Notes: generated from the sequence alone by a model not told the origin. A DNA stretch of 64,000 nucleotides from Dehalococcoidia bacterium (GCA_022823505.1 JAJEIA010000104.1:1-64000), one strand, 5' to 3'. Shown: positions 20,206 to 29,165, counted from the first letter of the stretch. Program-made: numbers and translations.

Positions 20206-21048
20206 CTATTCGGCCACCAGATCGCGCTGCCAGTTGGGGGTCGATATCCGGACCCCGCGCTGCTCTGCCAGGGAATTAGCCAGCTCCAGGGATGGGAACC
20301 CGGGTTCGGTTTCCACGTAGAAGCCGTTGGCGATATAACCCAATTCCGAAACCTGAGCCGGCTTGATTCCGTTACGTCCGAAGAACGCGTCGGTCTGCTC
20401 CGCGCTCCACGTTTTGTCCAGCGCCAGCAGCACCCCGCCGGGCAGCGTCATCAGCGCCCCGGATTGCGACTGGAACACGGGCAGGTCGGAGGGGATAGCC
20501 TGACTACTAACTTCGGACCGGGCCGTCCTGCCCTGAGTTTCATTCCGGGCCGCTCTGACGACAGTGTCGGCGCGTGTCCCGATCGTGCCACCCGGTGTCA
20601 CTTCCAAATCCGGTTGCAGCAGCACGGTGAGAATGCGGTCGCCGTCGCGCCAGGTATAGGCACGCTCTTTCTCCTGCTGTTTTCGGACCGATTCGCTGCC
20701 CGAATCCGATCTGCCCGCCTGATTTATCACCCGACTATCCACATGGTCCTCAGGAGTCTCATAGCTGGGTCCGGTGGACGGATTGAGCGCCGTGACGTGC
20801 CTGGCCCGGAACTGCGCATCGCGACCTGCCATGGCCGGAGAACGTTCCGTAAACTCGTCCGAGGCGGGCGGTGGTGATGTGACTCCGAGAGATGGTCCGG
20901 GACTCACGTCCGGGTCCACCTGTTGCTGCGGAGCAGGGGATGGAATGAGTTGTTCGGCGGTGGGCGCCGCCGGTCCGCAGCCCCACAGGGTGGCCGGCAG
21001 GATGATTGCCAGCCCCCAAGCCAGTCCCCATCGTATCGGTTCAGTCAT
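20206..21048 (-). CDS. lipoprotein with a subtilisin prodomain-like C-terminus
   Basis: A 280-residue protein starting at the ATG at 21048: GGTGA lies 8 bases upstream and the start gives a compact lipoprotein signal, LPATLWGC, with Cys24. A GTG at 21075 would add nine residues. The middle is Pro/Ser/Gln-rich and low in complexity. The last about 90 residues (LPGGVLLALDKTW, then GFYVETEPG, LELANSLAEQRG and ending STPNWQRDL) have the pattern of fervidolysin/I9-like subtilase prodomains, which normally end at this kind of PN motif directly before the catalytic domain. Here the frame stops and the giant subtilase begins 67 bp downstream. I infer a trans-acting folding chaperone or inhibitor of that protease, tethered to the membrane. 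The family match is by eye only. Confidence 0.72.
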   Translation of the reverse strand: MTEPIRWGLAWGLAIILPATLWGCGPAAPTAEQLIPSPAPQQQVDPDVSPGPSLGVTSPPPASDEFTERSPAMAGRDAQFRARHVTALNPSTGPSYETPEDHVDSRVINQAGRSDSGSESVRKQQEKERAYTWRDGDRILTVLLQPDLEVTPGGTIGTRADTVVRAARNETQGRTARSEVSSQAIPSDLPVFQSQSGALMTLPGGVLLALDKTWSAEQTDAFFGRNGIKPAQVSELGYIANGFYVETEPGFPSLELANSLAEQRGVRISTPNWQRDLVAE

Positions 21049-21075
21049 GTCGATTTTCACCGTCGGATTATTCAC

Positions 21076-21702
21076 ACCGAGATGTGCTATTGCTCAATTA
21101 TGGGCGATCACGGAGCATTTGGCATGGTGCAAACTGTGATTTGACTGTGCATTTGATAGTAACGAACGGCGATTATCCATTTCATCAATGTGCATTATGC
21201 ACATTTGGCAGTACAACATGTGAGTACCGCTCTGATCTAGGTACAGCAAGCAGAGCGACGCGAAAAATTACGGGGGTGTACGGGGTATACGAGGAGCCGT
21301 TGGCCCCTTGCACCCTGGGGTACCTCGCCGGGCTATCCGTGATGGGCTGGCCGCCGGTACGCGGTTTTGCGTCCGGGCTCGGTGCGTCCGGCGATGGCGG
21401 GCCTGATCCCGCGGGAGTTGGCGCTATGCCGTCGAACGGGAGCCGCGAAGTTGGGTCGCGGGGCGTCGAATCCCGGATGGGGTGTGTCGCCGCCGCGATG
21501 GCTCAGGGTGCGCCGCTGCCGGGGCGGGCGTTGACCCTCGGTTGCCGGACACCGCGCCGGCCGTTGGAAACTCGGATGCGCTGGCTGCCTGTCAAACGCA
21601 AATGTCGGCGGGCTCGGCTACTCCGGACCGCTCTGTCTGCGGTGGCGACCGGTCCGCCTCAGGGAGCACCGTGGCGGGTTGGGGCAGGAGATGGAAGAGC
21701 CG
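21076..21702. other. intergenic region upstream of the prodomain-lipoprotein gene
   Basis: This stretch of over 600 bp separates the lipoprotein gene from the flavin oxidoreductase gene. Bases 21100-21270 are clearly AT-richer than the surroundings and probably hold the promoter of the lipoprotein-protease pair. The remainder (21270-21700) is GC-rich. An ORF crosses it on the plus strand but has no domain-like features and overlaps the start of the lipoprotein gene, so I do not call it. Confidence 0.5.
21187..21205. promoter_or_regulatory. palindromic operator candidate
   Basis: A perfect inverted repeat with 9-bp arms and a 1-base centre, AATGTGCAT-T-ATGCACATT, sits about 140 bases upstream of the lipoprotein start. 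A further TGTGCAT half-site lies at 21146-21152. On the minus strand the palindrome centre contains CATAAT, five of six bases of a -10 hexamer, but no matching -35 at normal spacing was found. It may be a binding site for a dimeric repressor or activator of the lipoprotein-protease pair. Confidence 0.45.
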
Positions 21703-22695
21703 TCAGGAAGCGGCGCCCAGGCCCGGAATTATCCTTTCACGGAAGGCGTCCACCTCGGCGCGCGGCATGTCGTAGCCGCCCTCCTGGGTGTGGGTGGGAA
21801 AGATAAAGACGTGCTCGATGCCCGATTCGTCCCGCGCCCGCTTCAGCCTGGCCAGGCACTCCTCAGGGGTGCCGAACAGGCCAAAGGCGTCGCAAATTTC
21901 CGCCGCCTGAGCGTCGCTGATGGATTCCGGGACGAAATTGTCGTCCAGGTCGATGCCGGCCTCGCGGAGCCAGAACAGGTTGGAGTCGCTGGGGTACTTC
22001 AGGTACGGCTGGTCGGGTCGGAACCACTGTTGGGGAAAGCGCCGGGCCGCCGGGCCGTCGTCCAATACCGTCGTTGGCGTGATGAAGATCGTCTGAAATC
22101 CGTCGAGGCTTCGACCCACCCGCGCCGCTCCGATCTCCAGGCGGCGACGAGCCGCATCGACTGCCCGGGGATGGAGCCCGACCAGCAACAGGGCGCCGTC
22201 GGCAACTTCCCCGGCCAACTCTACCATCCTTGGGCCGGCGGCGGTCACGAAAACCGGCGGCGGCGGGTCGCTGATATTGCGGAGCCGGGTTTCAATGCCG
22301 TTGAACTCCACCTGCTCCCCGCGCAGCAATCGTCGGATGGTCGATACGGCGCGACGCATGGCGTCAACGGTGGCCCGAGGGCGGCCGATATTGCGTACCG
22401 CGAGGTAGCCGGGAGCAATGGTCAGGCGTGCCCGCTCCGGCGCGACCTCTTCCAGCGAGTGAGCCAACGACGCCAGTACCATCGGATGACGGGTGACCGG
22501 GTTGGAGGTCGCCGGGTACAGGGTGAGCCGTGAGGTCCGCTCGGCGGCCAGCGCGAGGGTGAGAAAGACGTCCCGCCCGCTGTGCTGATGATCGTGGACG
22601 CCAACGCCGGAAAAGCCCGCGGCCTCACATCCCGCGATGAACTCGGCGGTCTCCTGGACCGGCAGGCCGACGGGCACCCTGATATCCACCTTCAT
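21703..22695 (-). CDS. luciferase-like (LLM) flavin-dependent oxidoreductase
   Basis: A 330-residue TIM-barrel protein of the bacterial luciferase-like superfamily, of the F420- or FMN-dependent reductase/monooxygenase type. Features include the N-terminal strand VDIRVPVGLP, GVGVHDHQ, LTLYPATSNPVTRHP and a C-terminal GTPEECLARL segment common in LLM proteins. The substrate cannot be predicted. The gene starts three bases after the stop of a substrate-binding-protein gene on the same strand, so the two are almost certainly co-transcribed. This suggests the binding protein captures or senses the compound the enzyme oxidises. F420 versus FMN use is undecided. Confidence 0.85.
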   Translation of the reverse strand: MKVDIRVPVGLPVQETAEFIAGCEAAGFSGVGVHDHQHSGRDVFLTLALAAERTSRLTLYPATSNPVTRHPMVLASLAHSLEEVAPERARLTIAPGYLAVRNIGRPRATVDAMRRAVSTIRRLLRGEQVEFNGIETRLRNISDPPPPVFVTAAGPRMVELAGEVADGALLLVGLHPRAVDAARRRLEIGAARVGRSLDGFQTIFITPTTVLDDGPAARRFPQQWFRPDQPYLKYPSDSNLFWLREAGIDLDDNFVPESISDAQAAEICDAFGLFGTPEECLARLKRARDESGIEHVFIFPTHTQEGGYDMPRAEVDAFRERIIPGLGAAS

Positions 22696-22698
22696 GAA

Positions 22699-23631
22699 TT
22701 ACACCTGACTTCCGTGCCAGAGATGGGCGAGCCTGCTGGCGACCACCTGCTCGTATGCTACGTTGCCGGAGAGCAGCCCAAGGTTGCGGCAGAACCCATT
22801 GAGGCTGGTTACCGAGTCCGTAGAAATCTCCGCGGAGTAGTAGTCCGAGTCCCGCCGGACCAGATCCTCAATCAACAGTGCCTCGTCGGGCGGAAACAGC
22901 CGCCGGCCGACTTCGACCGCCTGAGACGGCTCATCCCGCAGGGCCGTCTGCGCCGCCACCACCGCGCGCACCGCACCTTCAGCGGAGCCCGGAGAGTCCT
23001 CGATCAACCTGTCCGTGGTGATCAGCGCCGCAAAGGTGAAGTCCCTGGCCGCCGGTGGGCCGAGACCCTGCCTGGGGTCGAGCACCACCGCGCCGATGCC
23101 GCTCCGCACCGCCACCTCCGCGCCCATCGCGTTGGCCCAGAACCCGTCAATTGTTCCGTCCCGCAGGGCCTGGGCGGCGTGGACGCCGAAAGACACGCCA
23201 GGGTCGCCGCTGCCGGGCACCGGGCCCAGCGTCACGCCGTCCGCTTCAGGATCGACGCCCGCTTCGGCCAGCAGTTGGCGCAGGGCAGCGTCGGGCCCGG
23301 GAGCCGCGCCGATCCGCAAGCCCTTGATCGCGGCAACGTCGCCGGGTTGAACTCCCAAATCAGCGCGCAGCACCAGCAGCCAGAAGGTATGTTGGGACAG
23401 CGCAGCCAGCAGTTTGGCTCCCTGCCATCCGGGGAAGGCTGCTGGGGTCGCGTGGGCAGGACCGGCCACGAAGTCGATGTCGCCGTCCCGCAAGGCTTGC
23501 ATGGCCCGGCCCACCGGGAACACCATCTCCAACTCCACATCCATTCCCTGTTCCTTGAAGAACCCGAGCTCCACCGCCGCGACGGCCGGGAAGTAGGAGT
23601 TTGACACCAGGTCTGGTACCGCGATGCGCAT
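22699..23631 (-). CDS. NMT1/THI5-like (SsuA-type) substrate-binding protein without signal peptide
   Basis: A 310-residue periplasmic-binding-protein fold of the NMT1/SsuA class: VSNSYFPAVAAVELGFFKEQG, a hallmark of ligand-binding proteins for sulfonates, thiamine precursors or aromatics, then MQALRDGDIDFVAGPA. I chose the ATG at 23631 because AGGAG lies nine bases upstream and the homologous core begins there; the frame is open further upstream but with no domain content. The protein starts directly with the core (MRIAVPDLV), with no hydrophobic leader or lipobox, and no permease or ATPase gene is nearby. It may act in the cytoplasm (THI5-like or a sensor) or be exported by another route. 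It is coupled to the flavin oxidoreductase gene. Confidence 0.8.
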   Translation of the reverse strand: MRIAVPDLVSNSYFPAVAAVELGFFKEQGMDVELEMVFPVGRAMQALRDGDIDFVAGPAHATPAAFPGWQGAKLLAALSQHTFWLLVLRADLGVQPGDVAAIKGLRIGAAPGPDAALRQLLAEAGVDPEADGVTLGPVPGSGDPGVSFGVHAAQALRDGTIDGFWANAMGAEVAVRSGIGAVVLDPRQGLGPPAARDFTFAALITTDRLIEDSPGSAEGAVRAVVAAQTALRDEPSQAVEVGRRLFPPDEALLIEDLVRRDSDYYSAEISTDSVTSLNGFCRNLGLLSGNVAYEQVVASRLAHLWHGSQV

Positions 23632-23790
23632 ACGTGTTGTCTCCTGCCGCCCTCCGGGATCTGAGACTTGGGGCAGCGCCGAGTTTACCACCCGTGTCAC
23701 AGACGCTATCCTCTGCCAACGAGCCGCGGATTGAACTGGAAGGGGATCTGACTGATACCCTTGATCCAGGAGACAGTGGAGCAGCGCCCG

Positions 23791-24879
23791 ATGAACACAT
23801 CCTACCGTCCCACCGGATTGATCCGCTATGACTCGTCCGGCGCGTACCGCGGGTACACGCTCTTCTCGCCCAACGGCGGTGACGACGCCTACCTGGTGGA
23901 TATGGGGGGCAACTTCGTCCATCGTTGGCATTATCCCGGCGGCATCGCCTATGGCTTTTTGCTGGACGATGGCAACCTGCTTTTCCGCGACCTGGGGGCC
24001 AACCCGCCAGGCGCCGACCACATCCGCGAACTGGACTGGGACGGCCGGCTGGTCTGGGAGCACCACGACCCCAGCCTGCGCCGGCACAACCGGCTGCCCA
24101 ACGGCAACAATCTGTTCCTGCTGCAACGCGACCGAATTTCGGCGGAACTGACCGGCAGGGTCCGGGGCGGGTTCACCACCGCCGGCGACCCGGAGCGAAT
24201 GCTCGGCGACCAGGTGGTGGAGGTTGCGCCCGATGGAACCGAGGTGAGCGTTTGGAATTCCGCCGACCACCTGGACCCGGAAACGGACGTGATCTGTCCC
24301 CTGGAGCGGCGCGATGCCTGGGGTAGCGCCAACGACCTGACGGCGTCACCCGACGGCAGCACCTTCCTGATCAGCTTCCGCATCCTCGACACCGTGGCGT
24401 TGGTGGACCGGTCAACGGGGCAGTTCACCTGGAAGTGGGGACCGGGCAACATATCCCACCAGCATCACCCCACCTACCTGGAAAACGGCAACGTGCTGCT
24501 GTTGGACAACGGCTCCCACCGTCGCGGGCTCAGCTACTCCCGGGTCATCGAGGTCGACCCGTCCACCAGCGAGATCGTGTGGCAGTACCAGGGCCGCCCG
24601 ATGGTATCCTTCTTCACCCACTTCACGGGCGGAGCTCAGCGGCTGCCCAACGGCAATACCCTCATCACCGAGGGTCAGCAGGGCCGGATTTTCGAGGTCA
24701 CGCCGGCCAACGAGATCGTCTGGGAATACGTCAGCCCATTCTTCGTGCCGTCCCAATACGGCATGGCCAACGCCGTGTTCCGCGCCCACCGGTACGGTCC
24801 CGAACATCCCGCCCTGCAGGACAGAGATCTGGACCCCAACCGACTGGGCAATCTCAACCGGCTATACGGAACGAGATGA
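23791..24879 (+). CDS. arylsulfotransferase (ASST)-family beta-propeller protein
   Basis: A 362-residue protein starting at ATG 23791, nine bases after GGAG; an in-frame TTG at 23761 is less likely. Repeated propeller strands such as LPNGNNLFL, LENGNVLLLDNG and LPNGNTLITEG are the signature of the ASST/arylsulfotransferase-like family, as are GNISHQHHPTYLENGN and DLTASPDGSTFLISF. Characterised ASSTs move sulfate between phenols in the periplasm. This protein has no signal peptide and is shorter than the E. coli-type enzymes, so activity as a sulfotransferase is not assured. It may form a plus-strand unit with the GlcG-like and CaiB genes downstream. Confidence 0.82.
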   Translation: MNTSYRPTGLIRYDSSGAYRGYTLFSPNGGDDAYLVDMGGNFVHRWHYPGGIAYGFLLDDGNLLFRDLGANPPGADHIRELDWDGRLVWEHHDPSLRRHNRLPNGNNLFLLQRDRISAELTGRVRGGFTTAGDPERMLGDQVVEVAPDGTEVSVWNSADHLDPETDVICPLERRDAWGSANDLTASPDGSTFLISFRILDTVALVDRSTGQFTWKWGPGNISHQHHPTYLENGNVLLLDNGSHRRGLSYSRVIEVDPSTSEIVWQYQGRPMVSFFTHFTGGAQRLPNGNTLITEGQQGRIFEVTPANEIVWEYVSPFFVPSQYGMANAVFRAHRYGPEHPALQDRDLDPNRLGNLNRLYGTR

Positions 24880-24991
24880 GTCCGACCCCGGCCGGCCTCG
24901 TCAGGACAATTGCCGGTTGACAAACCGATTGCACGAACACCATTTTGAGACGCTCGATCCATTCAACGCCAATTTTCAAGGAGACGGAACC

Positions 24992-25405
24992 ATGTACAAC
25001 AAGGCCATGATCAGCCTGGAACAAGCCCAGAACGCCATTACGGCCATGATCGCCGATTTCAACCGTGACCCCGACCGGCGCAAGGTCGATATGGCCGTGG
25101 TGGACGACGCCGGCAATCTGCTGGCCTACGCTCGGATGGACCGCTGCCTGCGGCCCACCTTTGCCATTCGCAAGGCCTACACCTCGGCGGTCCGGTCCAT
25201 GGACACTGCCGCGTTCGCCGAGCAACTCAGCAGTACGGGCCGGACGCTGGACTCCTTCGGGGACCCGCAGTTGATAGCGATACCGGGCGGGGTCGCCGTT
25301 TTCCACGACGGCGTGGTGGTCGGCGCCATCGGTGTGGGCGGCCTGCCCAGCGGGTTCGACGACGAGGCCATCGCCAAGGCCGGGGTAGCCGCACTGGGCA
25401 TCTGA
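24992..25405 (+). CDS. GlcG/HbpS-family protein
   Basis: A 137-residue protein of the GlcG/HbpS (heme-degrading/heme-binding-like) family: VDMAVVDDAGNLLAYARMD, IRKAYTSA and a closing IPGGVAVFHDGVVVGAIGVGG, followed by DDEAIAKAGVAAL. I chose ATG 24992 because an AGGAG lies close upstream; an upstream in-frame start would add 25 residues with no family content. Members bind heme or corrinoids or accompany glycolate and diol metabolism; the precise role is open. It precedes the CaiB-type gene by about 100 bp on the same strand. Confidence 0.88.
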   Translation: MYNKAMISLEQAQNAITAMIADFNRDPDRRKVDMAVVDDAGNLLAYARMDRCLRPTFAIRKAYTSAVRSMDTAAFAEQLSSTGRTLDSFGDPQLIAIPGGVAVFHDGVVVGAIGVGGLPSGFDDEAIAKAGVAALGI

Positions 25406-25508
25406 CGACGGTGCGCGACCCTCGTAACCGACCTGATACAGCAACCTATCCACAACTCGCTCGCCGCCGGCGTGTACAATCGGGGTTCGGCCAACGAGGA
25501 GGTTGCTT

Positions 25509-26786
25509 ATGGCTACGGGACTGCTGGCAGGGGTAACGGTTCTCGATTTCACGGCGGCGTTCGTCGGGCCCTTTTGCAGCCGGATCATGGCCGACATGGG
25601 CGCGGAGGTCATCAAGATCGAGCGGCCGGTGGCGGACCAGGATGAGCGGTTCACGCCGGAATCGCTGCCCACGCGCAACGGCGTCCCGTATCTGCACCTG
25701 AACGGCGGGAAGAAGAGCCTGTGCGTCGACCTCAAGACGGAGGCCGGGCGCGAGATCGTTCACGCGCTGGTCAAACGGGCCGACGTCTTCGTGGAGAACT
25801 ACACCCCCCACGTGGTGCGGAGCTACGGGCTGGACTATCCCAACCTGCGGAAGCTGAACCCGGGCATCATCATGTGCTCCATGACGGGCTACGGCCAGGA
25901 GGGATTCGCGCACAATCCCGAGCACGTCTGCACCGACCCGGTGGCGCAGGCGGTGAGCGGCCTCAACTGGATCACCGGAGAACGAGACGGCGCGCCGTAC
26001 ACCATCGGGGGCGGCATCGGCGACACCGTTACCGGCATGACCGGCGCGATGGCCGTGGGCTACGCCCTGTTTCACCGGCAGCGCACCGGCGAGGGCCAAT
26101 ATATCGACCTGTCCATGATCGACAGCCTGCTGTTCCTGGACTCGCTGGCGATGCCCCATGTGGCGGCCAACCACGGTGTCCCGCTGCACTACCGCAACGG
26201 GGAGCAGAACACCTACACCTTTCCCATGGGCATACTGAAGGCGAGAGAGGGCTATATCTCGCTGCAAGCGCCGGGGCAGGGGCCGAACAGCGCGTGGGGC
26301 CGGCTGTGCGAGTGCATGGGACGGGAGGATCTGATCGCGGACCCGCGTTACCTCACGGACGACGACCGGGTGGAGCGGCGCGACGAAATCGTGGGTATCA
26401 TCGAGGCATGGCTGCAGACCCTGCCGGACGACGAGGCGGCGCTGCTGGTGCTGGCGGAGGCGCGGATCTCGTCCGGTCCGGTGCTGTCGCAGGAGGAAAT
26501 CTGGCGGCATTCCCACTACAACGCGCGCGGGACGTTCCAGGAGATCGAGTACCCGGAGGTCGGGCCGGTGGGGGTGGTGTCGCCGCCGTATCGCTTTTCG
26601 GCGACGCCGGCGGCGGTGAGCGGACCGGCGCCACAGCTGGGCGAACACAACTACGAGGTGCTGGCCGAGCACCTGGCGTACTCGCCGGCGGATGTGACCG
26701 CGCTCATCGATGCCGGGGTGTTGTACGAGTCTCCGGGGGCGAGGAGGCGCCGGATGGTTGGCTCCGGTCGCGAAGCATCCGGCTGA
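25509..26786 (+). CDS. CaiB/BaiF (class III) CoA-transferase
   Basis: A 425-residue class III CoA-transferase, moving CoA between an acyl-CoA and a carboxylic acid in the cytoplasm. Family motifs: LDFTAAFVGPFCSRIMADMGAEVIKIE split across residues 10-40, GGKKSLCVDLKT, VFVENYTPHVV and TGYGQEG. The catalytic Asp is present in GIGDTVTGMTG, 22 residues before the conserved RTGEGQ turn, as in formyl-CoA transferase. Start at ATG 25509 after a GAGGAGG Shine-Dalgarno. Length is normal for the family. Substrate unknown; the GlcG-like and arylsulfotransferase-like genes upstream are probable co-operon members. Confidence 0.93.
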   Translation: MATGLLAGVTVLDFTAAFVGPFCSRIMADMGAEVIKIERPVADQDERFTPESLPTRNGVPYLHLNGGKKSLCVDLKTEAGREIVHALVKRADVFVENYTPHVVRSYGLDYPNLRKLNPGIIMCSMTGYGQEGFAHNPEHVCTDPVAQAVSGLNWITGERDGAPYTIGGGIGDTVTGMTGAMAVGYALFHRQRTGEGQYIDLSMIDSLLFLDSLAMPHVAANHGVPLHYRNGEQNTYTFPMGILKAREGYISLQAPGQGPNSAWGRLCECMGREDLIADPRYLTDDDRVERRDEIVGIIEAWLQTLPDDEAALLVLAEARISSGPVLSQEEIWRHSHYNARGTFQEIEYPEVGPVGVVSPPYRFSATPAAVSGPAPQLGEHNYEVLAEHLAYSPADVTALIDAGVLYESPGARRRRMVGSGREASG

Positions 26787-27159
26787 TCCATCGCCAGTGG
26801 TCGGCTCCGTTTCACCCGTGGCCTCAGGGGCGAAACCCCCACGAGACCGTCCCGTCAGGCTGGACACGGCCGCCAACCCGGGACCGGCAGCAGGGACCGA
26901 GTACGATCCCGGGAACTGGGACCGCCGATCATATCGCCCCTTCGAAACTCGCCAATATTAGTCCGAGATCAAGCCGATACCACCGCTGGGGGTGTGCCCG
27001 TCCCGTCCCGTCCCATTGCATTGCCGTTGCCATCCGGCTCGCGTGGCGCTGTGATCGGGCAAGCCGGTGGAACCCCTGCAACATCACCCTCACGGTAAGT
27101 CCGTTTTGCGTCGGCCTGGGCGTTCCACGCGTTATGGCGGCACCGGTCTGGCTCCAGGA
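26787..27159. other. intergenic region between convergent genes
   Basis: The stop codons of the CaiB gene (+) and the TPR gene (-) face each other across about 370 bp. Apart from a short CCCGT triplication near 26997-27012 I see no gene, clear hairpin with T-run or repeat. Confidence 0.5.
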
Positions 27160-29133
27160 TCAACAGGGGGCTGCGCCCGGAGACGCGGGGCGCAACCGCA
27201 GTTCGTTAAGCGTTTCGTCGTCGAACGGGTTGCCGCCCGCCTCAAGCGCGCCAATCCACGACTCCCGGCTGGGCCCGTAGTGTGGACGGCAGGTCGGTTT
27301 CTCCGATGCATCAACCCAGTCCAGAAACACCCTGAAGTCCGTCACGGCTTCGTCGACCGAACCCATCACGCCGTACACCAGTCCGCGGCTGTCCCGCGCC
27401 GGCCCGTCCGGCTCCCGCTCCAGCGCCAGGTTGCAGTAGAGCATGGCCTCATCGGGTCGACGCTGTACTCCCAGTTGCCAACACAGCGCGCTGTTGATCG
27501 CCGGGTCTCGCGGATCACGTTCCTGGGCCGCGCGCAAGTCGGAGTTTGAAAGGTCCCAGTTTTCAGATTCAGAGTACACCAGGGCACGGTGGTAGTAGCC
27601 GAGGGCGATGTCGGGCGCGAGGTCTATGGCCTTGGTGAAGTCGGCGATGGCCTGCTCAACGTCCCCGTCTTCACCCCTCTGCAACCGGGCGTTGCCCCGG
27701 TTCACCCACGCCGTCGCCAGACTGGGGTCCATTTCGATCGCGCGCGCCAGGTCCTCGAAGGCCAGGTCAAGGTCGCCTTCGCGGCCGCGTTCCAGGTAAA
27801 CCGCCGCCCGATTGACAAACACGCCTGGCCCTTCCACGCCGGCGGCGATTGCCCGTTCCAGGTCGCGGAGCGCACGGCTCTGGTCACCGGGGCGACCCCT
27901 GGCGATATAGGCGGCAGCCCGGTTGAAGTACGGGGCCGCCAGGTGGGGAGCCAGTTCCGACGCCCTGGTCAGGTCGGCAATGGCCAGATCCTCGTCGCCC
28001 GGTCGGCCGCGTTCCAGGTAGGCCAGGCCGCGGCTGCTGTAAGTGTCGGCGGACCGGGGCTGCACCGATAGCACCTCGGTGAAACGCCAAATGGCCTCGT
28101 CCAAATCGGCGTACTCGCCACCCAAATATGCCTGGCCCAACCGGTAGCGCAGATTGGCCAGCGCGGCGGGATCTGCCGGCGGATGCTCCAGGGCCTGGAA
28201 CAGCACGGTCTTGGCCGGCTCAAACTCGCCGCGCTGCAGGTACACCTGGCTCAGGCTCAGCAGCGCCACCGAACGCACCTCCGCGGTCAGGTCGATGTTG
28301 ATGGCCGTGGGCAATTCGGACGGCGATGTGGCGATTTCAACAACCTGCGGGCCGAGAGACTCGCTCTCGGTTGGGGTCGAGGTCAGGTTGGCCAGCACCC
28401 TTCCGCTGTCGTATTCGCCCCAGATCACGATGGCCGCACCCGACTGCCTGGCAGCCGATAGCGCCGCCTGATGCCCCGGGACGGTTTCGATCCAATCGTC
28501 AATCCTGATGCCTTCAAGTCCTGCGGCGGCGATCTCCTGGTTGATGCTGTCTCTGAGACGACCGCGGATGTTGAACTCCAGCTGGCCGGCCGTGTAGTTG
28601 GCGAATGGTGCGATCAAGATCAGCGCCTCGCCGGCTTCTGCTGTCGGATGGTCCGGCTCACCGGGAACATCGATCGGAGCCTCTTCAGTTGGCGTCACGG
28701 GACGGTCCGGCTCACCGGAAAAACCGACCAGCGCCAGCGTGACCGCCGCCACGATGGCGGCCACCACTGCCACCGCTCCGGCGGCGATGACGACCCGGGG
28801 CCTCCAGCCCTTGCGGGTTTGGACCGGGGTTTCAACAGGCTCGGCCGGCGGCACCGGCGACGGCGTATGGACCGGTTCCAGGGGCGAAGTTTCAGCAGGA
28901 GCGGCTTCCGGCTCGAAATCCGCCGCCGTCAACAGCTCGTCTCGTTCTTCCGGCGTGAGCCTCAGCACCTCGGCGCAGCGGAGCACATCCTCGCGGTAGC
29001 GCGGCCTTGCGGTGAGACCCTCCTTCCAGCGGATCAGGGTCGCGCGACTCACGCCGATGCGTCGCGCCAGGTCGGAATCGCTGATCCCCGACCGGCCGAC
29101 GTGGGAAGTGAGAAGTTCCCCGAATTCTGGCAA
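27160..29133 (-). CDS. membrane-anchored XRE-HTH/TPR regulatory protein
   Basis: About 657 residues. An N-terminal XRE-type helix-turn-helix (SDLARRIGVSRATLIRWKEG) is followed by a short HTH-linked region (LRLTPEERDELL), a Pro-rich linker, a single TM helix (IAAGAVAVVAAIVAAVTLAL), a beta-rich extracytoplasmic region (LILIAPFANY to VIWGEYDSG) and at least six TPR-like repeats (AYLERGRPGDEDLAIADL type). It looks like a membrane-tethered regulator reading an envelope signal. I chose the TTG at 29133: it begins LPEFGELL and has AGGA nine bases upstream. A GTG at 29205 would add 24 residues rich in Cys and not domain-like. It is divergent from a VWA lipoprotein gene. Confidence 0.8.
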   Translation of the reverse strand: MPEFGELLTSHVGRSGISDSDLARRIGVSRATLIRWKEGLTARPRYREDVLRCAEVLRLTPEERDELLTAADFEPEAAPAETSPLEPVHTPSPVPPAEPVETPVQTRKGWRPRVVIAAGAVAVVAAIVAAVTLALVGFSGEPDRPVTPTEEAPIDVPGEPDHPTAEAGEALILIAPFANYTAGQLEFNIRGRLRDSINQEIAAAGLEGIRIDDWIETVPGHQAALSAARQSGAAIVIWGEYDSGRVLANLTSTPTESESLGPQVVEIATSPSELPTAINIDLTAEVRSVALLSLSQVYLQRGEFEPAKTVLFQALEHPPADPAALANLRYRLGQAYLGGEYADLDEAIWRFTEVLSVQPRSADTYSSRGLAYLERGRPGDEDLAIADLTRASELAPHLAAPYFNRAAAYIARGRPGDQSRALRDLERAIAAGVEGPGVFVNRAAVYLERGREGDLDLAFEDLARAIEMDPSLATAWVNRGNARLQRGEDGDVEQAIADFTKAIDLAPDIALGYYHRALVYSESENWDLSNSDLRAAQERDPRDPAINSALCWQLGVQRRPDEAMLYCNLALEREPDGPARDSRGLVYGVMGSVDEAVTDFRVFLDWVDASEKPTCRPHYGPSRESWIGALEAGGNPFDDETLNELRLRPASPGAAPC

Positions 29134-29165
29134 AAGATACAATCCTGCTGCACGAAATCGGCCGA

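Noticed and set aside
21006-21806. A 266-codon plus-strand ORF spanning the region upstream of the lipoprotein
   Set aside because: It overlaps the 5' end of the lipoprotein gene and the 3' end of the flavin oxidoreductase, has no domain-like pattern and no ribosome-binding site.
24917-24922. TTGACA upstream of the GlcG-like gene as a promoter
   Set aside because: No acceptable -10 hexamer at 16-18 bases; the best candidate (CATTTT) matches only three of six positions.
26997-27012. Short CCCGT tandem triplication as a possible repeat array or CRISPR-like feature
   Set aside because: Only three 5-bp units in GC-rich DNA; no spacers and no further copies.
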